This document shows positions 28,474 to 37,238 of a stretch of DNA of 64,000 nucleotides, piece by piece. Numbering within the stretch: the stretch's first letter is position 1; each line of letters opens with the position of its first letter. The stretch comes from Pseudohoeflea sp964511625 (GTDB lineage: Bacteria > Pseudomonadota > Alphaproteobacteria > Rhizobiales > Rhizobiaceae). The translations under genes and the position numbers were made by a program. Location: the NCBI GenBank assembly GCA_964511625.1, contig CAZEJG010000003.1, positions 1 through 64,000 of the forward strand. Reading direction: 5' to 3'. Under the pieces are notes generated by a model that had not been told where the DNA came from, ran no database searches, and saw only the letters and a list, made by a program, of their open reading frames with translations.

Positions 28474-28523
28474 ATTTGCCTAACTGGCGGGCGAATATTC
28501 ACAAAGCGCAGACTGCAAGTCAA
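28474..28523 (-). promoter_or_regulatory. smo operon promoter with overlapping palindrome
   Basis: On the minus strand TTGACT (28523-28518), 17 bases, then GAATAT (28500-28495) form a plausible -35/-10. An inverted repeat ATTTGCC-N9-GGCGAAT (28474-28480 and 28490-28496, one mismatch) overlaps the -10. It is a good candidate operator for the adjacent SorC-type regulator. Confidence 0.5.
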
Positions 28524-28614
28524 TCTCGGTGCACGGCAAAATCGTCGCTGCGGTGCAGCGAGAAGCCGAAATTCTGATTGTTAAACAGAGACTTGAGCTG
28601 GGGAATTCTTTTGC

Positions 28615-29571
28615 TCAGGTGTTGAGCAGAAGCTCGGCGGTGTGCTCGTTGGTGATCAGCGTGTTGATCAGCTTGCCGCGCATGGCGCCCAGAATGGCGG
28701 GCACCTTGGCCTCGCCGGCCGCGATTCCGACCACCGGATTGGACGGATTGACGACGAGCGGAGCGCTCGCCACCCGGTCGTTGATCAGCCCGTCGATGAG
28801 CTTGCCGTCGGCGTCATAGACCCAGGATGTGATCTCGCCGGCCGCACCGGCCCGGTCGAGCGCGCGCACGTCCTCGCGAGTGAGGAAGCCGTCGACGAAG
28901 AGCGGCGCGTTCAGCCCCATATTGCCGACGCCGACGAAGGTGACGTCAGCCTGCCGCGTCAGTTCCAGGATATTATGGACCGGTTCCTGGTTATGGAGGA
29001 TCTTCTTCTCCTCCGCCGAGCGGGCGAAGACGGGCAGCGGCATCGGATAGTGGCGCGCATTCGCGCGTTCCGCCATGCGGATGACGACGTTGTAGGCGGT
29101 CGCCGAGCCATCCGACATCATGTTGCCGAGCAGTGATACGATGCGGTGCTGCGGACAGTCCATCGGCGGCAATTGCTCGACCGACGAGCGCAGCGCGCGC
29201 CCCGTGCCGATGGCGATGATCTTCGGATGGTTGGACTTGAGGTGCCGCTCCATCTCGACCGCGCCCACCTGCGCCACACCGGTCATGGAGCCCGGCGCGT
29301 CGGGATCCGACGGCACGATTTCGCAGCCGAGAAGTTCGAAACGCTCCTTGAGCCTGAGCGACAGTTCCATGCATTTGGCGATGGGGTGGTCGAGCCGCAC
29401 TTTCACCAGCCGCTCCGTGACCGCGAGTGACACCAGCCGCTGGGCCGATTGCCGGGAGACGCCAAGCTTGCGCGCGATCTCGTCCTGGGTGTTGCCGGCG
29501 ACGTAATAGAGCCAGCCGGCGCGCGCCGCGTCGTCGAGACGGCTCGTCTCGCTGTCGACCTTTCCGGCCAT
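28615..29571 (-). CDS. SorC/DeoR-type sugar-binding transcriptional regulator of the polyol operon
   Basis: 318-residue regulator with an N-terminal helix-turn-helix (NTQDEIARKLGVSRQSAQRLVSLA) and a sugar-binding domain (SorC family) from about 60. IAIGTGRALRSSVEQLP is the phosphosugar/effector pocket motif and VFVGVGNMG-like VTFVGVGNMG is also typical. It lies directly upstream of smoE in the same direction and is the obvious candidate to control the operon in response to a polyol. The ATG at 29571 is chosen because GGGAG precedes it. A palindrome TGCTCA-N5-TGAGCA (28612-28628) overlaps its stop codon. Confidence 0.9.
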   Translation of the reverse strand: MAGKVDSETSRLDDAARAGWLYYVAGNTQDEIARKLGVSRQSAQRLVSLAVTERLVKVRLDHPIAKCMELSLRLKERFELLGCEIVPSDPDAPGSMTGVAQVGAVEMERHLKSNHPKIIAIGTGRALRSSVEQLPPMDCPQHRIVSLLGNMMSDGSATAYNVVIRMAERANARHYPMPLPVFARSAEEKKILHNQEPVHNILELTRQADVTFVGVGNMGLNAPLFVDGFLTREDVRALDRAGAAGEITSWVYDADGKLIDGLINDRVASAPLVVNPSNPVVGIAAGEAKVPAILGAMRGKLINTLITNEHTAELLLNT

Positions 29572-29725
29572 CCTTCTGTCTCCCTCGTCTCCACCACGTC
29601 CGTCCGGCTGCAATCCGCCCCGTCAGGCCGCCCTTGTCAAGTGCGCGTGCTCGCCGCCGCCTTCGCGGCCGCTGGTCCGCGCGCTTTTCCCGCCGTGCCT
29701 CTTGCGACCTCTATCAGAGCGAGCG

Positions 29726-29754
29726 TTGGCGAGCATTACACTCAAATCTATAGG
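29726..29754 (+). promoter_or_regulatory. Promoter of the ECF transporter operon
   Basis: TTGGCG (29726-29731), exactly 17 bases, TATAGG (29749-29754). The implied leader is only about 60 bases. I see no purine, PRPP or other known riboswitch in it. Confidence 0.45.
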
Positions 29755-29821
29755 GCGTATGGCACCAATATTGCATTTTATCCACACGGGAGAGGGCCAT
29801 TTCCGTCTGGAGTTAGGAAAC

Positions 29822-30397
29822 ATGACCGATACGACTCATCATTCACCGGCCGAGGGGAACACGCTGTTTCCGATCGTCCTGTCCATTGTGGCCGCCGCGG
29901 CAACAGGGGTGCTGTGGGCCTACGCCAACCCGATCCAGCTCGTTCCGGGCGTGATCCAGTGGCGCATCTTCGCCTTCCTGCCGCCGCTGGTCGGTATTCT
30001 GCTCGGCTGGAAGTCGGGCTTCATCTGCGGCTATCTCGGCACCATCGTCTGGTCGCTTCTGGCCGGCACCTTCATTCCGGCCCATTCGCTGATCGTTGAC
30101 GGCATCATGGTCGGTCTCACCGGTTTGGTTCCGGGTCTGCTGTTCGATCCCGCCAAGACCGTGATGGATCGCACGACCCTGCTCAAGATCGCGGCAACCT
30201 GCCTGATCGTTGGTCTGGTGATGGTCGCGGCCGTCTCCGCCAGCCTCGCCTATCTCGGCATCTTCCCGTTCTGGTGGGCCGTCGGCTATCTGGGGCTCTC
30301 CGATATCGTGCCGATGATCATCGGAACGCCGCTTCTGGTGATCCCGGCGATCAAGATCTTGAAGAGCGCCCATCCGGCCGGTTTCAAGCGGTTCTGA
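29822..30397 (+). CDS. ECF-type transporter S component (substrate-specific membrane protein)
   Basis: 191-residue protein with about six hydrophobic segments and no catalytic motif. It is recognised as an ECF substrate-binding (S) component chiefly because it is followed by a double ATPase and an EcfT-like gene. TTAGGAAAC before the ATG provides the ribosome site. Segments include FPIVLSIVAAAATGVLWAYANP, IFAFLPPLVGILLGWKSGF and a central IVDGIMVGLTGLVPGLLFDP. I cannot name the substrate from the sequence. The phosphoribosyltransferase at the end of the operon suggests a nucleobase or similar ring compound. Confidence 0.72.
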   Translation: MTDTTHHSPAEGNTLFPIVLSIVAAAATGVLWAYANPIQLVPGVIQWRIFAFLPPLVGILLGWKSGFICGYLGTIVWSLLAGTFIPAHSLIVDGIMVGLTGLVPGLLFDPAKTVMDRTTLLKIAATCLIVGLVMVAAVSASLAYLGIFPFWWAVGYLGLSDIVPMIIGTPLLVIPAIKILKSAHPAGFKRF

Positions 30398-30412
30398 TCC
30401 GGCGACAACGCA

Positions 30413-31942
30413 GTGCTTGAAATTGAAAATGTGACAGTCGGCTTCGGCGGCACTTCCGTGCTCGCCGAAGTCTCGCTTCTGGCGCCGGAGAACCGCTGGA
30501 TGCTCGTCTGCGGGGCGGCCGGCAGCGGCAAGTCGACCCTGATGATGACGGCTGCCGGCGTCATCCCCCGCCTGATCCCGGCCGCGCCCTTTTCGGGCGC
30601 TGTCAGCCTGTCCGGCAAACCCCTGCCGGAATTCTCCAATGACGCACTTTTCACACGCGTCGGCATCGTCATGCAGAACGTCGAGGACCAGATGTGGGAT
30701 CTCGGCGTCGAGGACGTCATTGCCATGGCGCTGGAAAACCGCGGCCGGCCGAAAGCCGAAATCCGCGCCCGCCTCGAAATCATCATCCGGCAGTTCCGTA
30801 TCGAGCGGCTAGCCGGTCGCCGGGTCCTGAGCCTGTCGGGCGGCGAGCGCCGCATGGTGGCGATTGCCGCCGCCCTTGCCGCCGAGCCCGAGGTTCTCGT
30901 TCTCGACGAGCCCACGACCGGGCTCGACCCCGAGGCACGCCGGCGGCTCGTCTCCATTCTCGCCGGCCTGCGCGGCAAGGTGCCGATGCTTCTCGTGTCC
31001 GAACAGGATCCGGCCTCGGTGGCCGCGGTAATCGACGAGGTGGCGCTGCTCGAAGGCGGCGCGCTCACGGCACCGGTCGCGCTCGCCGATATCTTCGAAC
31101 AAGACGCTCCCTGGATGAAGGCCGGCATCCTGCCGCCGACGCGGTCCGCGAACCCGCAAACAGCGCAAGCCGAAATCGGTCCCGAGGTTCTCGCCGTGCG
31201 CGGGCTGAAAACGAGGCTCCGCCGCCCGGACGGCACGCCGGTTCTCTCCGATGCGAGCCTCACCATCCATGGCGGCGAGACGGTGGCGCTCGTCGGCCGC
31301 AACGGGGCGGGCAAGACCACGCTGTTCCAGTCGATCCTCGGACTGGCGAAAATCGAGGCCGGCTCGATCTCCATCGGCGGCGACTATGCCGATGACTGGA
31401 CGCCCGCGCGCCGCGCCCGACAGATCGCCTATCTGCCGCAGAACATGCGCCGTATCCTCTTCAACATGACCGTGCGCGAGGAGGTGCTCTTCGCCATCAC
31501 CGCCGGCAGGCCGAAAGGCGAGGGGGACGGGGACAAGGCCGATGCGGCGCTTGCCCGCTATGGCCTGACCGATCTCGCCGAGGCCAATCCCTTCGCGTTG
31601 TCGTCGCGTCAGCAGGCGGTGCTCGGCCTCGCCTGCGCGGAAGCGGCGGGAAGCCTCGTCGCCATCCTCGACGAGCCGCTGCTCGCCCGTGATCTCAACG
31701 GCCGCCGGCTGCTCGAACAGTTCCGTGATCGCGCCGTGTCCGAGGGCAGGGCGATCCTGTTGATCACCCACGATCTCGAACTCGCCGACGACATCGCCAC
31801 CCGGGCGCTGCTCCTCGACGAGGGGGCCATTGCCTATGAGGGCGCGACGGCCGGGCTGTGGACGAGCGCGGCCTACCAAAAACTCGGCTGGCCCGGCCCA
31901 AGAGCCATTGCGGAAGGGGAGGTCAACCATGCGCGTCCATGA
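30413..31942 (+). CDS. ECF transporter ATPase, two fused ABC domains
   Basis: 509-residue fusion of two ABC ATPase domains, energising the ECF module. Domain 1: Walker A GAAGSGKST at about 34-42, signature LSGGERRMVA, Walker B VLVLDEPTTGLDPEA. Domain 2 starts near 260: Walker A GRNGAGKTT, Walker B VAILDEPLLARDL, H-loop ITHDLELADD. The second signature is degenerate, LSSRQQAVLG in place of LSGGQ, so the two ATP sites are probably unequal. The start is a GTG at 30413 with a weak ribosome site, 15 bases after the S gene. It overlaps the T gene by 14 bases. Confidence 0.88.
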   Translation: MLEIENVTVGFGGTSVLAEVSLLAPENRWMLVCGAAGSGKSTLMMTAAGVIPRLIPAAPFSGAVSLSGKPLPEFSNDALFTRVGIVMQNVEDQMWDLGVEDVIAMALENRGRPKAEIRARLEIIIRQFRIERLAGRRVLSLSGGERRMVAIAAALAAEPEVLVLDEPTTGLDPEARRRLVSILAGLRGKVPMLLVSEQDPASVAAVIDEVALLEGGALTAPVALADIFEQDAPWMKAGILPPTRSANPQTAQAEIGPEVLAVRGLKTRLRRPDGTPVLSDASLTIHGGETVALVGRNGAGKTTLFQSILGLAKIEAGSISIGGDYADDWTPARRARQIAYLPQNMRRILFNMTVREEVLFAITAGRPKGEGDGDKADAALARYGLTDLAEANPFALSSRQQAVLGLACAEAAGSLVAILDEPLLARDLNGRRLLEQFRDRAVSEGRAILLITHDLELADDIATRALLLDEGAIAYEGATAGLWTSAAYQKLGWPGPRAIAEGEVNHARP

Positions 31943-32606
31943 CGTCAATTTCTTCGTCAAACTCGCCGGCGCCTTGGTGCTAACCATCGCCGCCTGGATC
32001 TTCACCGACTGGCGCTACGGGCTCCCGCTGACGCTGGTCACGCTGCTCGCATTGTGGCTGGCAAAGGTGCCCGGCCTGCGTGGTTACCTCAAGGGCGCTT
32101 CGCTGCTCGTGCTTCTCGTCGTCGCCAGCTGGGTGCTCAACCTGCTCATCCAGGGCGAGACCGTGCTTGACGCGTTTGCGATTGCTGTCGGCATGGCGCT
32201 CAGGCTCGTCACCACCACGGCTGCCTTCTTCTTCGTCATGGAGACGTCGACGCCGGGTGCCATTCTGGCGGCGGCCACGGCCGCACGCCTGCCACCCGCC
32301 GTCACCCTCGTGCTCTCGCTCACTTTCGGCATCATCCCGATGCTCAGGGACGATTTCGAACGCATTGCCGACGCCCAGCGCGCCCGCGGCATGGAGATCG
32401 ACGATGTCGGCTTCTTCACCCGCCTGCGCTTCGCGCTCGCCCGCGGCGTGCCGCTGCTGGTGCAGGGCGTGCGCATGGCCCATTCCATCTCTCTGTCGCT
32501 GTCGATCTCCGGCTACGACATGCGCCGCAGGCGAACCACCTGGTGCAATGTCGGCCTGACGGTCGAGCCGCGGCTCCCTCTCGTGAAAGGATCTTCCAAT
32601 GACTGA
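31929..32606 (+). CDS. ECF transporter T component (EcfT)
   Basis: 225-residue transmembrane coupling protein with about five helices and a cytoplasmic coupling region containing the EcfT motif DAQRARGMEIDD. The second coupling helix is less clear. It links the ATPase to the S component. GGGGAGG just before the ATG at 31929 marks the start within the ATPase gene. Its own stop overlaps the next gene by eight bases, so four genes are translationally coupled. Confidence 0.88.
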   Translation: MRVHDVNFFVKLAGALVLTIAAWIFTDWRYGLPLTLVTLLALWLAKVPGLRGYLKGASLLVLLVVASWVLNLLIQGETVLDAFAIAVGMALRLVTTTAAFFFVMETSTPGAILAAATAARLPPAVTLVLSLTFGIIPMLRDDFERIADAQRARGMEIDDVGFFTRLRFALARGVPLLVQGVRMAHSISLSLSISGYDMRRRRTTWCNVGLTVEPRLPLVKGSSND

Positions 32607-33225
32607 GTCCGTCCTCACCGGTCAGAGCTACGCCGTCGACGTCGCCGGCCGAACGATCGATCTGCCGATTGTCGCCATCAAGCCCGATTTCGCCATCTCG
32701 CTGATGATGGTGATCGACCTCGGCGTAAAATTCGGCGAGCACATCGGCGAAAAACTCGCCGAGAAGCTGGCGCCCCTGAAGCCCGACGTCGTCGTCGGCG
32801 CCGCCACGCTCGGCATCCCCGTCGCGATCGAGGTCAGCCGCGCGCTGGGTCTCGACGACTACGTGATCCTGCAGAAATCGCCGAAGATCCATCTCGGCGA
32901 CGCGCTCGTCCAGACCATCACCTCGATCACCTCCAAGGGCGAGCAGCGTCTCCTCCTCGACCGTCAGGCGGTTCCGCTGCTCGAAGGCAAGCGCGTGGTC
33001 GTCGTCGACGACGTCATCGCCTCGGGGTCATCGATCAAGGGCTCGGTCGACCTCGTCCGCAAGGCCGGCGGCAACGTCGTCGGCATCGGCGTGGTGCTGA
33101 CGGAAGCCAAGGAGTGGATGGAGCCGATGGGCGAGGACGCCGAGCTGATCCATAGCCTCGCCCACATCCCGCAGTTCACCCAGGATGACGGGACCTGGAA
33201 GCCGATCCCGGAGACGCTGCTCTAG
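32599..33225 (+). CDS. Phosphoribosyltransferase (adenine PRTase-like), coupled to ECF transporter
   Basis: 208-residue type I phosphoribosyltransferase. The PRPP-binding motif VVVVDDVIASGSSIKG is canonical, preceded by PDVVVGAATLGIPVAIEVSRALG, and a hood-like N-terminus is present. The pattern is near adenine/xanthine PRTases, enzymes that join a free nucleobase to PRPP. Overlap with the transporter T gene strongly suggests it traps the imported compound as its nucleotide. The base cannot be chosen without modelling of the hood pocket. A C-terminal tail QDDGTWKPIPETLL completes the protein. Confidence 0.85.
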   Translation: MTESVLTGQSYAVDVAGRTIDLPIVAIKPDFAISLMMVIDLGVKFGEHIGEKLAEKLAPLKPDVVVGAATLGIPVAIEVSRALGLDDYVILQKSPKIHLGDALVQTITSITSKGEQRLLLDRQAVPLLEGKRVVVVDDVIASGSSIKGSVDLVRKAGGNVVGIGVVLTEAKEWMEPMGEDAELIHSLAHIPQFTQDDGTWKPIPETLL

Positions 33226-33902
33226 GAGGAAGTCGCGAACAGGGCAGGTTCGCGTTCGGCGAATTCGGCCCAGCTCTCGAGCCGGGTTGCGCTGGGGTAA
33301 TGGGCCAGCTCGCTGCCGCGCAGATGCTTTCCGCCAGTATAGTGGTAACAGCGCATCCCGGCGCGTTTGGCCGCCTCGATGCCCGGCGCCGAATCCTCGA
33401 TCACCAGACATTTTTCGGGCGCGATGCCCATCCGCTCGGCAGCGAGCAGGAAGAGGTCGGGCGCGGGCTTGCCGTTCTCGACCATCGAGGCGGTAAAGGT
33501 GCGTCCGGCGAAGATCCGGTCGAGCCCGGTGATTTCCAGCGAACGGGCGAGCCGCCGCGGCGTCGAGCTGGTGGCCACGCATGAGGCGACTTTCAGCCGG
33601 TCGAGCACGTCGTGCACGCCTGGCGTGGTCTCGAGTTCGGTCTCGAAGGATCGCAGCAACTCGCTTCGGTAGCTTTCCTCGAATTCGTCGCCCAGCGACA
33701 GTCCGTAGTTGATGCGGATGTCGGCCACGACCTTGGGCCAGCTGCGGCCGAGGAAATTGGCCTGGAAATGCGCGAAATCGACGTGCACGCCGACACTCTG
33801 GAGAAGCGCCAGGAGCACCCGCGCGGAAATGATCTCGCTGTCGACGAGCACGCCGTCGCAGTCGAAGATCACGAGTTCCGTGGGGGGTGTCGGGGTTGCC
33901 AT
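33222..33902 (-). CDS. HAD-superfamily sugar phosphatase/phosphoglucomutase-like hydrolase
   Basis: 226-residue HAD-IA hydrolase. Motif I DCDGVLVDSE with the nucleophile Asp, motif II TSSTPRRL, and motifs III/IV KPAPDLFLLAAERMG and VIEDSAPGIEAAKRAGM. The family dephosphorylates sugar phosphates or, in beta-phosphoglucomutases, moves the phosphate. The start is ambiguous between ATG at 33902 and GTG at 33929. The gene runs against the PRTase; their stop codons overlap by four bases, leaving no room for a terminator between. Confidence 0.82.
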   Translation of the reverse strand: MATPTPPTELVIFDCDGVLVDSEIISARVLLALLQSVGVHVDFAHFQANFLGRSWPKVVADIRINYGLSLGDEFEESYRSELLRSFETELETTPGVHDVLDRLKVASCVATSSTPRRLARSLEITGLDRIFAGRTFTASMVENGKPAPDLFLLAAERMGIAPEKCLVIEDSAPGIEAAKRAGMRCYHYTGGKHLRGSELAHYPSATRLESWAEFAEREPALFATSS

Positions 33903-34019
33903 AGGCAGGCTGACAGTCTCTTTCCTCACCCGCCCCGACAGCTCGAAAAGGGCAGGGCGGCTCCGCCTCGTTCTTGAAGCGAAAGCCGCCCCCTTGTCAA
34001 TCGGCGCAGCGGCTCCGGA

Positions 34020-37000
34020 TCAGGTCCTCAGCACCCGGTAGATCGCCGGGATCACCAGCACGGTGAGCAACGTCGAGGAGGCGAGGCCGAACAGAAGCGA
34101 GATCGCCAACCCCTGGAAGATCGGGTCGGTCAGGATCACGCCCGCGCCGATCATCGCCGCAAGCGCCGTCAGCAGGATCGGCTTGAAGCGGATCGCGCCC
34201 GCCTCGATCAGGATCTCCGTCAGGCTCCGGCCCTCGTGGTCGGCATGGCGGATGAAGTCGACCAACAGGATCGAGTTGCGCACGATGATGCCCGCAAGCG
34301 CGATGAAGCCGATCATCGAGGTGGCCGAGAACGGCGCGCCGAACAGCCAGTGGCCGACGAGGATGCCGATGAAGGTCAGCGGGATCGGCGTCAGGATGAC
34401 GAGCGGCACCTTGAACGAGCCGAACTGCGCGACGACAAGGATGTAGATCCCGAGAAGCGCTACGCCGAAGGCCGCGCCCATATCGCGGAACGTCACCCAG
34501 GTGACTTCCCACTCGCCGTCCCAGAGCAGCACCGGCTTGCTTTCGTCGGCCGGCTGGCCGTGCAGCTTGATCTCGGGCTTTTCGAGGCCCGTCCAGTCCT
34601 GCGCGTCGATGGCGTCCTGTACGGCGAGCATGCCGTAGAGCGGCGCCTCGTAGTCGCCGGCAAGTTCCGCCATCACCATCTCCGCCGGTCGGCCGTTGTG
34701 CCGGAAGACTGGGAAGGAGGCGCGCTCCTCGTCGATGGAGATCACGTCGCCCAGTTCGACGACGCCGTTACCGCCCGGCAGCACGTTGGCGGGGATCGGC
34801 GTGGTCAGGAAGGCCTCGTCCATCGTCCGCTCGCCCTTGGGGCGCTCGAGCTGGATGGCGATCGGCTGGCGGCCGCCGCCGCGATGGGAATAGCCCACCG
34901 TCTTGCCCTGGTTGAGAATGGCGATCGTGTCGAACACGTCGCTCTCCTCGACCTTGTAGAACTCGGCGTCGTCGGTGGAGATCGTGGCGCGCAGACGCCG
35001 GGCGGGATCACCCCAGGAATTGTCGGTGTCGACGATGAAGGGCACGGAGCGGAAGGCCGCCTCGACCTTCTCGGCCGTCGCCCGCCGCGTCGCTGCATCG
35101 GGGCCGTAGACCTCGGCGAGCAGCGTCGCCATCACCGGCGGTCCGGGCGGCGGTTCCACCACCTTGAACACCGTGCCGGCCGGCACCGGGATGTCGGCGA
35201 GACGGTCGCGGATGTCGAGCGCGATGTCGTGGCTGGTGCGCTCTCGCTCGCCCTTCGGCGCGAGATTGAGCGCCACGTCGCCGACAAAGCTGTCGGTGCG
35301 GAAGAAGGAATGGCGCACCAGCCCGTTGAAGTTGAACGGTGCCGCGGTGCCGGCATGGGTCTGCGCCGAACGAACCTCGTCGAGCGCCATCACCTTGCCT
35401 GCCACGGCTTGCAGGACCGCGTCGGTCGCCTCCACCGAGGTGCCTTCCGGCATGTCGACGGTCACTTGCAGCTCCGACTTGTTGTCAAACGGCAGCAGTT
35501 TTACCGTTACGTGCTTGGTGTAGAACAGGCTGAGCGAGCCGAGGGTCAGCACGCCCACGACGATCAGGAAGATCCAGGCGCGGGCCTTGGACGCGAGGAT
35601 GGGCGTTGCGACCGCGCGATAGGCGCGTCCCAGCGCGCCGCCGGCCTGTGGTCCTTGGTCGTCGTCTCCATGGTGAAGCTGCGCCTTGCCGGCCACCTTC
35701 AGCATCAGCCACGGCGTGACCATGACGGCGACGAAGAAGGAAAACACCATTGCGGCGGACGCATTGGCCGGGATCGGGCTCATATAGGGGCCCATCATGC
35801 CGGAGACGAAGAGCATCGGTAGCAGCGCCGCCACGACGGTGAGTGTGGCGACGATCGTCGGGTTGCCGACTTCTGCCACCGCCTCAATGGCGGCGCGCTG
35901 GCGGTCGCGTCCGTCCTTCATGCCCCAGTGGCGGGCGATGTTCTCGATCACCACGATGGCGTCGTCGACGAGGATGCCGATCGAGAAGATCAGCGCGAAC
36001 AGCGACACGCGGTTGAGCGTGTAGCCCATCACCCGGGAGGCAAACAGCGTCAGAAGGATCGTCACCGGGATGACGACGGCCACCACCACAGCCTCCCGCC
36101 AGCCGATGGCGAGCCACACCAGCGCGATGATCGAGACCGTGGCGAGGCCCAGATGATAGAGCAGTTCGTTCGCCTTCTCGTTGGCGGTCTCGCCGTAGTC
36201 GCGAGTGACCTCCACCGACATGGAATCCGGGATCAATCGTCCTTCCAGCGCCTCGACGCGCGAGATGATACGGTCGGCGACGTCCACCGCATTGGACCCG
36301 GCGCGCTTGGCGAGGGCGATGGTGACGGCGGGAACGCGCACCGTCTCGCCGTTTTCCCGGCGCACGGTGGAGACGATGTGCTCGGAACTGTCGGGCGCAA
36401 GCTGGATGTCGGCGACGTCGCGGACATAGATCGGCCGCCCGTCGCGCGTGGTGATCAGGAGATTGCCGATCTCCCCCGGCGCAAACAGTGTCTCTCCGGC
36501 CATCAGCTCGATCTGGTCACCGTCCTGGCGCAACTGCCCCGCCGGAAAGGCCCGGTTGGCGCCTGTGACCTTGGCGGAAAGCTGCTGCAGCGTCACGCCA
36601 TACTGGGCGAGCCGGCCCGGATCGGGCGCGATGCGGATGATCTCGTCGGTGTCGCCCACGAGATAGCTCAGACCCACATCGTCGATCTTGGCCAGTTCCG
36701 TGCGCAGCTCGCGTGCGACGCGCGAGATCTCGGCGGCGGTGGCGGACGTGTCGGAAGCCGATTTCGGCGTCAGTGTCAGCGTCACGATGGCGACGTCATC
36801 GATGCCGCGGCCGACGATCAGCGGTTCGGGAATGCCGACGGGGATCCGGTCGAGATTGGCGCGCACCTTGTCGTGGACGCGCAGGATCGCCGAATCCGCC
36901 TCGGTGCCGGTCACGAAACGGGCGGTCACCAGCACCTTGTTGTCGTAGCTGTAGGAATAGACATGCTCGACTTCGTTGATCCCCTTGACGATGGTCTCCA

Positions 37001-37238
37001 GCGGCTCGGTGATCAGCTTGACGGCGTCCTCGGCGTTCAGTCCGTCGGCGCGCACTTGGATGTCCACCATCGGCACGGAAATCTGCGGTTCTTCCTCGCG
37101 CGGCAGCGTCATCAGCGCCACCAGCCCGAAGGCGAAGGCGGCGATCAGGAAGAGCGGCGTCAGCGGCGACTTGATGAAGGCGCGGGTCAGCCCGCCGGCG
37201 ATGCCCAGCGCGGTTTTGTGCGGCTTCGGGTCCGTCAT
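34020..37238 (-). CDS. RND efflux transporter inner-membrane permease
   Basis: 1072-residue AcrB/MexF-like proton-driven pump. Twelve helices are arranged as one, a large periplasmic loop, six, a second large loop, then five. The conduction motif SIGILVDDAIVVIENIARHW has the paired Asp of TM4. Domain ends LVIPAIYRVLRT. It takes drugs, solvents or organic acids from the periplasm. It overlaps the adaptor gene by four bases (ATGA). No outer-membrane TolC gene is nearby, so TolC is probably encoded elsewhere. Confidence 0.93.
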   Translation of the reverse strand: MTDPKPHKTALGIAGGLTRAFIKSPLTPLFLIAAFAFGLVALMTLPREEEPQISVPMVDIQVRADGLNAEDAVKLITEPLETIVKGINEVEHVYSYSYDNKVLVTARFVTGTEADSAILRVHDKVRANLDRIPVGIPEPLIVGRGIDDVAIVTLTLTPKSASDTSATAAEISRVARELRTELAKIDDVGLSYLVGDTDEIIRIAPDPGRLAQYGVTLQQLSAKVTGANRAFPAGQLRQDGDQIELMAGETLFAPGEIGNLLITTRDGRPIYVRDVADIQLAPDSSEHIVSTVRRENGETVRVPAVTIALAKRAGSNAVDVADRIISRVEALEGRLIPDSMSVEVTRDYGETANEKANELLYHLGLATVSIIALVWLAIGWREAVVVAVVIPVTILLTLFASRVMGYTLNRVSLFALIFSIGILVDDAIVVIENIARHWGMKDGRDRQRAAIEAVAEVGNPTIVATLTVVAALLPMLFVSGMMGPYMSPIPANASAAMVFSFFVAVMVTPWLMLKVAGKAQLHHGDDDQGPQAGGALGRAYRAVATPILASKARAWIFLIVVGVLTLGSLSLFYTKHVTVKLLPFDNKSELQVTVDMPEGTSVEATDAVLQAVAGKVMALDEVRSAQTHAGTAAPFNFNGLVRHSFFRTDSFVGDVALNLAPKGERERTSHDIALDIRDRLADIPVPAGTVFKVVEPPPGPPVMATLLAEVYGPDAATRRATAEKVEAAFRSVPFIVDTDNSWGDPARRLRATISTDDAEFYKVEESDVFDTIAILNQGKTVGYSHRGGGRQPIAIQLERPKGERTMDEAFLTTPIPANVLPGGNGVVELGDVISIDEERASFPVFRHNGRPAEMVMAELAGDYEAPLYGMLAVQDAIDAQDWTGLEKPEIKLHGQPADESKPVLLWDGEWEVTWVTFRDMGAAFGVALLGIYILVVAQFGSFKVPLVILTPIPLTFIGILVGHWLFGAPFSATSMIGFIALAGIIVRNSILLVDFIRHADHEGRSLTEILIEAGAIRFKPILLTALAAMIGAGVILTDPIFQGLAISLLFGLASSTLLTVLVIPAIYRVLRT

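Noticed and set aside
29640..29821. Purine, PRPP or preQ1 riboswitch before the ECF+PRTase operon
   Set aside because: The predicted leader is only about 60 bases and lacks the conserved core of these classes.
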